Assembly: GCF_002240355.1 (NCBI RefSeq)
Contig: NZ_CP016353.1
Location: 6,549,001 to 6,613,000, forward strand
DNA length: 64,000 nucleotides
DNA from: Prauserella marina
GTDB taxonomy: Bacteria; Actinomycetota; Actinomycetes; Mycobacteriales; Pseudonocardiaceae
Direction: 5' to 3'
The notes below the pieces were generated by a model, which was not told the origin of the DNA, made no database searches, and saw nothing but the letters and a program-made list of their open reading frames with translations. This document shows positions 58,251 through 64,000 of this stretch, piece after piece. A program made the position numbers and the translations under genes. The first letter of the stretch is position 1, and every line of letters begins with the position of its first letter.

Positions 58251-59084
58251 ATGTCTGCCCCCGTTCCCCAGTCAGAACGCGTCCCTGTCGGAGTCGACCC
58301 GAACAGGGCAAGCATCGCCCGCGTCTATGACGCCTTCCTCGGCGGCAAGGACAATTACGCGATCGACCGCGAGGTGTTCCACAAGGTCCAGAAAGCGGCG
58401 CCGGAGGCGCAGGACCTCGCGATCGAGAATCGCGGTTTCCTGATCAGAGCCTGTCGCTTCCTCGCGCAGCAGACCGGGCTCACTCAGTATCTCGACTGTG
58501 GTTCAGGGCTCCCGACCGCGGAGAACACCCACCAGGTCGTACAGCGGCTCACGCCAGAGGCCACCGTCGTCTACATCGACAACGACCCCGTCGTACTCGC
58601 CCACGGTCGCGCCCTGCTCGAAGAAAACGAGAACACCCACTTCGTGGCGCTCGACATCTTCAAACCGCAGGAGATCATGGAGAACCCGACGGTTCGCGAT
58701 CACCTCGACTTCTCCAAGCCCATCGGCTTCCTGCAGGCGGGAACCCTGCACCACTACGAGGGCGACCAGGACGACCCGGCCAGGATCATGAGGGAGTACA
58801 TCGACGCGCTTCCCTCCGGTTCCTACGTCGCGATCAGCCACTTCCTCGATCCGGAAAACGAGCACAGTTCCGTCGCGCGGAAGATGGAGGAGGTGTTCCG
58901 GCACAGCATGATGGGTTCGGGCACCTTCCGTACCAAGGCGCAGATCGAGGAACTGTTCGACGGACTCGACATGATCGAGCCTGGCGTGATCAGGTGCGCT
59001 GACTGGTGGCCGGACGGACCTCGGCTCAAGGAACTGAACCAGGTACAGCACTGCATCGCGGGCGGCATCGGCCGCAAGCCGTAG
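58251..59084 (+). CDS. SAM-dependent methyltransferase, DUF574 (SAV2177) family
   Basis: A 277-residue protein. GVDPNRASIARVYDAFLGGK and DNYAIDREVF are the DUF574 signature. The SAM motif is YLDCGSGLPTAENTHQVVQR and the acidic loop VVYIDNDPVVLAHGRALLEE. The C-terminal half has GFLQAGTLHHYEGDQD and SHFLDPE. Substrate unknown. The family is strongly expanded in actinobacteria and is often next to XRE-DUF5753/DUF397 loci, matching this placement divergent from the regulator. Confidence 0.93.
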   Translation: MSAPVPQSERVPVGVDPNRASIARVYDAFLGGKDNYAIDREVFHKVQKAAPEAQDLAIENRGFLIRACRFLAQQTGLTQYLDCGSGLPTAENTHQVVQRLTPEATVVYIDNDPVVLAHGRALLEENENTHFVALDIFKPQEIMENPTVRDHLDFSKPIGFLQAGTLHHYEGDQDDPARIMREYIDALPSGSYVAISHFLDPENEHSSVARKMEEVFRHSMMGSGTFRTKAQIEELFDGLDMIEPGVIRCADWWPDGPRLKELNQVQHCIAGGIGRKP

Positions 59085-59095
59085 CCGGACCGCCG

Positions 59096-59482
59096 TCAGG
59101 GTTCGATCCGGACGATCGGCAACCAGTGGGAAAGGTCGGCGCGGGTTCCCGACGCGCTGACCTTTCCTTGCGTGAGCGCGTCTTTCCACTGTAGACGGCC
59201 GGTGGCGAGTTCCAGCCAGGTGCGCGGGTCCGTCTCGACGACGTTGGGCGGCGTTCCCCTCGTGTGCCGGGGCCCTTCGACGCATTGCACGGCGGCGAAC
59301 GGAGGCACTCGCACCTCGACGCTGCGACCGGGCGCGTCGGCCGCGAGGGCGCGAAGGCTCAACCGCACCGCGGAGGCCAGTCGCCGCCGGTCCGGTTCGG
59401 GGGCGTTTCCGGTCAACCAGGCCGAAACCTCGGCGACGGCGGCACGCAACTCTGCTGGATCGATGGGCCGGGCTGCTGACAT
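59096..59482 (-). CDS. Sterol-carrier (SCP2-like) family protein
   Basis: A 128-residue protein taken from ATG 59482; the long upstream frame lacks coding character. [20 protein letters not shown] and [20 protein letters not shown] resemble the C-terminal domain of the actinobacterial SCP2/MDMPI group, which holds a hydrophobic ligand. No N-terminal DinB part is present. It is convergent with the methyltransferase gene (11 bp gap). Confidence 0.8.
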   Translation of the reverse strand: MSAARPIDPAELRAAVAEVSAWLTGNAPEPDRRRLASAVRLSLRALAADAPGRSVEVRVPPFAAVQCVEGPRHTRGTPPNVVETDPRTWLELATGRLQWKDALTQGKVSASGTRADLSHWLPIVRIEP

Positions 59483-59539
59483 GTGGCAACAGTAGAGTGA
59501 GCGAGGAGACGAACGCACAGCACTACGCGGGGATGCACT

Positions 59540-60151
59540 ATGGCGCAGCGGGATGAAGCGGACCGGCTCGTACCCAACGAACCGTCGGTCCACCGGAAGC
59601 CAAGGATCACCCGCGAGATGCGGGCCAACGCGAGGGCAAATCCGAACAGCTGGCTTTACGTCATCGACGAAGCGTTCGACCCCAACGGCAGGGTTCCCTC
59701 GTGGGCGGTCGTCGGCGCCTATCCCGTCAACGGCAACGGTGAGGTCGTCGAGGACTTCCATCCCAACGATCGCTATCGTCCCTCGCCGAAGGCGCTCGGT
59801 TTTCCCGAGCCTGCCAACGAACTCGAACGAATGCTGCAACTGGTACGGACCAAGCACCGGCCCGCAGAGGACCTTCCCTCGGTCGTACTCGGCGCCACGC
59901 TCTTCGTGTACGCGATGTCGCCCGTGCAAAGGACCGTGATCGGTTTCCACAACAGCGACGGCAGGGTGCTCGTTCCCGCCTATACCGCGAAGTCTCTCGT
60001 TCCCCCTGAATGGCCGCATGCCCGCGCCGTACTCGGCAAGGACATCGTCGGGCTGCTTGCCGGTCACGCGCTCACGATCAACCCGCACGACGTGGTCACC
60101 GCGGTGATTCCCGCCGACCACCTCGAACGCGCGCTTCGCCAGGAGAACTGA
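59540..60151 (+). CDS. Conserved hypothetical, possible type VII secretion-associated protein
   Basis: A 203-residue soluble protein. The pattern [20 protein letters not shown], then [20 protein letters not shown] and [20 protein letters not shown], resembles actinobacterial proteins labelled type VII secretion-associated; my recognition of this is from memory of the pattern and is moderate. No membrane segment. A SseB-like fold is possible. No ESX genes are nearby in the window. Confidence 0.55.
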   Translation: MAQRDEADRLVPNEPSVHRKPRITREMRANARANPNSWLYVIDEAFDPNGRVPSWAVVGAYPVNGNGEVVEDFHPNDRYRPSPKALGFPEPANELERMLQLVRTKHRPAEDLPSVVLGATLFVYAMSPVQRTVIGFHNSDGRVLVPAYTAKSLVPPEWPHARAVLGKDIVGLLAGHALTINPHDVVTAVIPADHLERALRQEN

Positions 60152-60388
60152 CCTCGTCGCGAGAACGGGTGACAAGCAATCCTTTCGGGTGACACCCGAA
60201 TCGCGTTTGTCAATTCCTGGGGGCATTGTGACGCGTGGGGCAATGTCTCCTCGGGACGCGGGTCGCCGAACGCGCGGATGAATGGGGCGGACTGCCTGAC
60301 CTCTCGCAGGTGAGGCGCGGGAGTGCGGGGCGGGGTCCGGCCGCGCTCATCGCGCTGATTTCGGCACGGCTCTTTTCGGGGGCACGGC

Positions 60389-60416
60389 CCCGACCGAGAC
60401 GAACCGAGGTCGGGAG
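60389..60416 (+). promoter_or_regulatory. Hairpin that can hide the ribosome-binding site of the first GH25 gene
   Basis: CCCGACC (60389-60395) pairs with GGTCGGG (60408-60414) over a 12-nt loop; the ribosome-binding site GGGAG (60412-60416) is partly inside the stem, five bases before the GTG start. The 270-bp leader upstream (60152-60421) has no gene and is rich in potential pairs, so a structured regulatory RNA is possible. I could not match it to a known riboswitch. Confidence 0.45.
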
Positions 60417-60421
60417 TCAAT

Positions 60422-61234
60422 GTGAAAAAGCGAAATTCCCTTGTCTGCTTTGGTCTTGCCGCGACCGTTGTCGGCTCGCTGCTTTCGGCTGGCCACGCCG
60501 CTGCGGCTGACGACGACTACGAGGGCGCGGCGGAACGCAACGCGGGCTCACAGATCGCGAGGGTCGAGGGCGTCGACGGCACACCGAAGGACGCTGTCGC
60601 GGAGGGAGCGAACGTTCTCGGTCACGACGTCAGCAGCTGGCAGGGGAAGGTCGATTGGAAGGCGTCGGCTTCGGCGGGAGCGAAGTTCGTCTACGTGAAG
60701 GCGACCGAGGGAACCGGGTACCGCAGCGACACCTTCAACGACCAGTACGACGGCGCCTACGACGCCGGTCTGATCAGGGGCGCCTACCACTTCGCGAGGC
60801 CGGACGTCTCCGGCGGCGCCGAGCAGGCCCGGTACTTCGTCGAGAACGGCGGGGGCTGGAGCGCCGACGGCCGCACCCTGCCCGGCGCGCTCGACATGGA
60901 GTACAGCCCCAAGGGCGACGCCTGCTACGGCAAGAGCCCTTCGGCGATGGTCGCCTGGATCAAGGACTTCTCGCGTAGCTACGCGGCGGCGACGGGAAGA
61001 GCACCCGTGATCTACACCAGCACGGGCTGGTGGAAGAAATGCACCGGCGACAGCCCCGACTTCGGGACGACGAACCCGTTGTGGCTCGCCAGGTATGCCC
61101 CCGAGATCGGACCGCTTCCTTCCGGTTGGCAGGCGCAGACCATCTGGCAGTTCTCGGATTCCGGAAAACTGCCCGGTGATCAGAACTCCTTCAACGGCGG
61201 CAATGCCCAGCTCTCCAAGCTCGCCGGCGAGTGA
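60422..61234 (+). CDS. Secreted GH25 lysozyme (first of two)
   Basis: A 270-residue protein from GTG 60422. Sec signal about 1-28 (ending HAAAA), then a segment GSQIARVEG (42-50) shared with the next lysozyme, then the GH25 domain. NVLGHDVSSWQGKVDW holds the first catalytic Asp (D69), FVYVKATEGTGY is the family motif, and PGALDMEY gives Asp158 and the acid Glu160. It cleaves the MurNAc-GlcNAc bond of peptidoglycan, probably in cell-wall remodelling. No binding repeats are attached. Confidence 0.93.
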   Translation: MKKRNSLVCFGLAATVVGSLLSAGHAAAADDDYEGAAERNAGSQIARVEGVDGTPKDAVAEGANVLGHDVSSWQGKVDWKASASAGAKFVYVKATEGTGYRSDTFNDQYDGAYDAGLIRGAYHFARPDVSGGAEQARYFVENGGGWSADGRTLPGALDMEYSPKGDACYGKSPSAMVAWIKDFSRSYAAATGRAPVIYTSTGWWKKCTGDSPDFGTTNPLWLARYAPEIGPLPSGWQAQTIWQFSDSGKLPGDQNSFNGGNAQLSKLAGE

Positions 61235-61420
61235 TGGCGAAAGTGATTTTCACAGTCACCACCCATTCGAATTAACCCGCAAATCACCCACTTATTGCGG
61301 GTATTTCACGCCAACTAGTGACAAACCCGGCATCCTCAGATAACAATCAACGCCCGAGCGGCTACTGCCCGCAGTCACCGCTCACAGCGAGGGCAATGTG
61401 ATTCGTGAAGGGAAACTCCC

Positions 61421-62323
61421 ATGTCCACCGGACGAAGAATCTGGCGGCGGTTGGTCGCCGCCGTCGCCGTCGGTTCGGCCAGTGTGCTCCTGCTCGGCAC
61501 ACTGACCCCGGCGACGGCGTCACCGCAGGCGCCCGACGCGGCGCCCCAGTACGTCGACGGCATGCCGACGGACAGCTACGTCGAGACCTACGACCATCCG
61601 ATGGGCTCGCAAATCGCCAGGGTCGAAGGCGATGAGTCCACGGAGGAAACGAGGGGGCAAGCGTTGCGGCCACAGGCAAACAGCACCGACGACTATCGCG
61701 CCACGGCAACGGTGCCCGGCATCGACGTCAGCGGTCATCAGCAGAACGTCGACTGGAATCACTGGTGGGGGCAGGGCAAACGGTTCGCCTTCGTCAAGGC
61801 GACAGAGGGAACGGGATACAAGAACCCGTATTTCGCCCAGCAGTACAACGGGTCCTACAACGTCGGCATGATCAGGGGGGCATACCACTTCGCACTGCCA
61901 GACCGTTCTTCCGGTGCGGCACAGGCGAATTACTTCGTCGACAACGGCGGCGGATGGTCGAAGGACGGCAAGACTCTTCCCGGCGCGCTGGACATGGAGT
62001 ACAACCCCTACGGCTCGACCTGTTACGGCAAGAGCAAGTCGAGCATGGCGGCGTGGATTCGCGACTTCCACGACACCTATCACAGCCGCACCGGCCGTTA
62101 CCCCGTCATCTACACGTCGACGAACTGGTGGAACCAATGCGTCGGCACGGCGCAGAGCTTCGGCAACACGGTTCCGCTGTGGGTGGCGCGGTACTCGTCC
62201 TCCGTGGGAACACTGCCCAACGGGTGGAGCTTCCACACCTTCTGGCAGTACACCTCGACACCCATCGATCAGAACTCGTTCAACGGCAGCTACGACAGGC
62301 TCAAGGTGCTGGCGACCGGCTGA
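61421..62323 (+). CDS. Secreted GH25 lysozyme (second of two)
   Basis: A 300-residue protein and apparent tandem duplicate of the preceding lysozyme. Sec signal about 1-33, then a longer linker including GSQIARVEG (62-70). The GH25 domain shows TVPGIDVSGHQQNVDWNHWW, FAFVKATEGTGY and PGALDMEYNPYG, so both catalytic acids are kept. It lies 186 bp after the first gene with its own leader, which does not resemble the first leader, so the two are probably regulated separately. A true rho-independent terminator follows. Confidence 0.93.
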   Translation: MSTGRRIWRRLVAAVAVGSASVLLLGTLTPATASPQAPDAAPQYVDGMPTDSYVETYDHPMGSQIARVEGDESTEETRGQALRPQANSTDDYRATATVPGIDVSGHQQNVDWNHWWGQGKRFAFVKATEGTGYKNPYFAQQYNGSYNVGMIRGAYHFALPDRSSGAAQANYFVDNGGGWSKDGKTLPGALDMEYNPYGSTCYGKSKSSMAAWIRDFHDTYHSRTGRYPVIYTSTNWWNQCVGTAQSFGNTVPLWVARYSSSVGTLPNGWSFHTFWQYTSTPIDQNSFNGSYDRLKVLATG

Positions 62324-62342
62324 GTTCAGGTCACGAACCGAT

Positions 62343-62382
62343 AAAAGTTCCCGCCCGGCATGGCCGGTCGGGAACTTTTTTT
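62343..62382 (+). terminator. Rho-independent terminator
   Basis: AAAAGTTCCCGCCCGGC pairs with GCCGGTCGGGAACTTTT (one mismatch, short AT-containing loop), followed by a run of T. It is the clearest intrinsic terminator in the window, right after the second lysozyme gene. Confidence 0.93.
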
Positions 62383-62749
62383 GCCCAGCGCGCCACAGGG
62401 AAGGCACAATGCCCGCTGAGTGAATGTTTGACTGCTGGGGGAGTTCAACCGTGATGGATCAACTACCGTCCGTCGATGTTCCGGTCCGTTCCGGGTCCAG
62501 TACGAGACGGGCAGCCGAGCGAGCGCGAGTACGTCGCCGATGAAGCCGCCGCAGGACGTCCCACAACGATGATCTTGGGCAGGACGTCCTGCCCGGGTCA
62601 CACCATCACTTCGGCAGCGGCATACCTCATGCCCTGACCAGGCCAATCGCGCACTTACCAGACCATGGCTGGTCCCACCAGCCTCTTCAGCGGAACCAGC
62701 CATTCGGGTCGTGCGTCTGCGGTAAAGCATTGTCGACGAAAGGCGCCCC
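62383..62749. other. Gap with 18-bp palindrome and a short open frame
   Basis: No recognised gene. GGGCAGGACGTCCTGCCC (62577-62594) is a perfect palindrome, and CAGGACGTCC also occurs about 30 bp upstream. A 29-codon frame from ATG 62455 to TGA 62542 follows a GGGGGAG motif and encodes a basic peptide (ends ERARVRRR); it might be a short gene or the stump of a broken one. The rest holds the promoter of the gene at 62750. Confidence 0.45.
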
Positions 62750-63838
62750 ATGACCTACCCACCTCAGCCCGGACAGCCGTACGGCGGGCAACCTGACCCG
62801 TACGGGCAAGGTGGACACCAGCAGCAAGGCGGTGGCTACCCGCAATCCGGACAGTTCCCGCAGCAGGGCGGCTACCCCCAGGGCGGCCAATATCCACAGC
62901 AGGGCGGTTACCCGCAGTCGGGCGCTTTTCCCCAGCAGGGCGGGCAGTACGACCAATACGGTCAGTACCAACAGCAGCAGTACGGCTACCCGCAGGGCGG
63001 CGAATACGGTGGGCCGCCCAAGAAGAGCAAGACCGGACTGTGGGTCGGTCTGTCCGTGCTCCTCGTCGCGCTCGTCGCCTTCGGAGTCACGGGCTTCCTC
63101 GCTCCCGGCTTCCTGCTCGGTGACGACGAGGACGAAAAGACCCCCGGTGGCGGAGGCGAAGAGGGCGGCGCGCAGGCCGTCGCGGAGCAGATCATCACCG
63201 GCCTGAAGAACAAGGACGCCGCCGCGCTCAACGGGCTCAAGTGCTCGAACGCGGGCGAGGACATCGACCAGGTCATCAACTCCGTCAGCACCGTCGAGGA
63301 CGCACGGCTCGGCGAGGTCAACGAGAACGGCGACACCGCGACCGCGACCGCCTCTATCACGGCGGCCGGCCAGCAGTTCGAGGTCAGTGGCGACCTCGCC
63401 AAGGAAAACGGCAAGTGGTGCTGGCAGGACGTCGCGATGGGCGGCGTCGAGCCGCCGCCCGCGACCGAGGAGACCGGTACTACCGAAGAACCCGGCGGCA
63501 CGGGCACCACCGAAGGCACCGGCACTCTCACCGAGACCGAGGCGGAAAGCGTCGCCAGCGGCTTCATCGATGCGCTCAACAGCGGTAACGCCGAGCAGGC
63601 CAAGGCAGCGCTGTGCCCCGAGTCGGCCCAGATCAACGGCCCCTACGTGGACATCATCGCCGGCGATTCACCGGATCTCTCCATTGGCTCGATGTCCGGC
63701 GAACTCGCGGACGTTGGTGCCTACGAAGCGATACTCGCGGGCACCGTCCGCGGCAAGGACGTCACGTCGGAGGAATCGACCATCGGCGTGGTCGACGCGA
63801 TTCCTGGCGGTTGCGTGGACTGGATCATCCTTCCGTAG
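62750..63838 (+). CDS. Gln/Pro/Gly-rich membrane-anchored protein with two repeat domains
   Basis: A 362-residue protein. The first 95 residues are a low-complexity cytosolic tail with repeats such as QQGGYPQGGQYPQ. One transmembrane helix (TGLWVGLSVLLVALVAFGVT) follows. Outside, two similar domains of about 85 residues are joined by a Thr/Glu/Gly linker (EETGTTEEPGGTGTTEGTGT); each starts with a helix like AVAEQIITGLKNKDAAALN or SVASGFIDALNSGNAEQAKA and has Cys residues. The fold is NTF2-like (DUF4878-type) by appearance. Similar Mtb-type envelope proteins have unknown function. It converges with a partial cupin gene (14-bp 3' overlap). Confidence 0.8.
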   Translation: MTYPPQPGQPYGGQPDPYGQGGHQQQGGGYPQSGQFPQQGGYPQGGQYPQQGGYPQSGAFPQQGGQYDQYGQYQQQQYGYPQGGEYGGPPKKSKTGLWVGLSVLLVALVAFGVTGFLAPGFLLGDDEDEKTPGGGGEEGGAQAVAEQIITGLKNKDAAALNGLKCSNAGEDIDQVINSVSTVEDARLGEVNENGDTATATASITAAGQQFEVSGDLAKENGKWCWQDVAMGGVEPPPATEETGTTEEPGGTGTTEGTGTLTETEAESVASGFIDALNSGNAEQAKAALCPESAQINGPYVDIIAGDSPDLSIGSMSGELADVGAYEAILAGTVRGKDVTSEESTIGVVDAIPGGCVDWIILP

Positions 63839-64000
63839 CACGCGAATACCGCGCTCCGGCGTACCGAGGCCGCATGATCATCGCGGCGACGTAGTAGGTA
63901 CACGGTTCGCCGGAGCGGTTGGCATAGCCCAATGTGATGTCCGCTGCGAGGTACACGGAGTCGCCTTCGGACAGTTCGATGACCCGGTCCCCTTCGAGGG
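63825..64000 (-). CDS. C-terminal part of a cupin-domain protein, cut by window end
   Basis: The minus-strand frame ending at TGA 63825 gives at least 58 residues: LEGDRVIELSEGDSVYLAAD, then ITLGYANRSGEPCTYYVAAM. This is the second half of a cupin barrel, as found in XRE-cupin regulators (the usual GDSxYxxAxxxHxxxN pattern, but the usual His is Tyr or Gly here). The start lies beyond the window, so the presence of an N-terminal helix-turn-helix cannot be seen. Confidence 0.75.
   Translation of the reverse strand, partial: LEGDRVIELSEGDSVYLAADITLGYANRSGEPCTYYVAAMIMRPRYAGARYSRATEG

Noticed and set aside
59096-60226. 376-codon minus-strand frame ending in the SCP2-like protein
   Set aside because: Only the last 128 codons (from ATG 59482) are protein-like; the rest is antisense to the gene at 59540.
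60152-60421. c-di-AMP (ydaO) riboswitch before the first GH25 gene
   Set aside because: The order of conserved blocks (GGGGxxC, GGGUGAAUC, CCGAAUCC) cannot be found; kept only as a possible structured leader.

Overview
The window is high-GC actinobacterial chromosome, most likely from the family Pseudonocardiaceae (Amycolatopsis, Prauserella and Saccharomonospora relatives). Family-level markers are Lsr2, mycothiol synthase (MshD), a GlnR-type orphan regulator, DUF397 and DUF5753 regulators, an LmeA-like protein and an RsiG homologue. The genus is an inference.

Left edge (1-1940): a probable decayed integrated element. A 5'-truncated gene and an overlapping four-helix membrane protein gene, both visibly AT-richer than the rest, are followed by hairpin-rich non-coding DNA, the last ~51 codons of a tyrosine recombinase, and the 3' end of tRNA-Lys(UUU), a likely attachment site. 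Then come lsr2, a ~0.8 kb gap, an M48 peptidase, a tiny Cys-rich peptide gene, an FMN reductase, a large LuxR-type ATPase regulator (LAL) and a secreted trypsin-like protease.

12.2-27.3 kb: a maltodextrin-type sugar locus (binding protein, two permeases, GH13 glucosidase, LacI repressor) with a 14-bp palindromic operator; a DMT exporter; a Cu-only-type superoxide dismutase-like protein; a HxlR/MFS divergent pair; a RelE-type toxin-antitoxin module; dusB; a SigG-like ECF sigma factor divergent from an HxlR-SCP2 regulator; and a cytosolic GGDEF protein.

27.5-45.9 kb: an LCP cell-wall ligase, then phoU and pstSCAB, each led by a PHO-box-like 11-bp direct repeat; mshD and glnR; lmeA and a thioredoxin-like gene; a sulfur operon (DUF4395, sseA, DUF1416) preceded by a 29-codon Cys-containing leader peptide; nitrobindin-like FABP, a class IV aminotransferase, YgfZ, RsiG (c-di-GMP-binding anti-sigma factor) and asparaginase. 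The GGDEF protein and RsiG suggest that c-di-GMP controls a WhiG-type sigma factor here.

46-64 kb: 3-hydroxyacyl-CoA dehydrogenase, a tctCBA tricarboxylate transporter divergent from a CitA/CitB-type two-component system, purF-purM-arfB, a WhiJ-like XRE/DUF397 cluster with an operator array, a DUF574 methyltransferase, two GH25 lysozymes in tandem, a Gln/Pro-rich membrane protein and the 3' end of a cupin gene.
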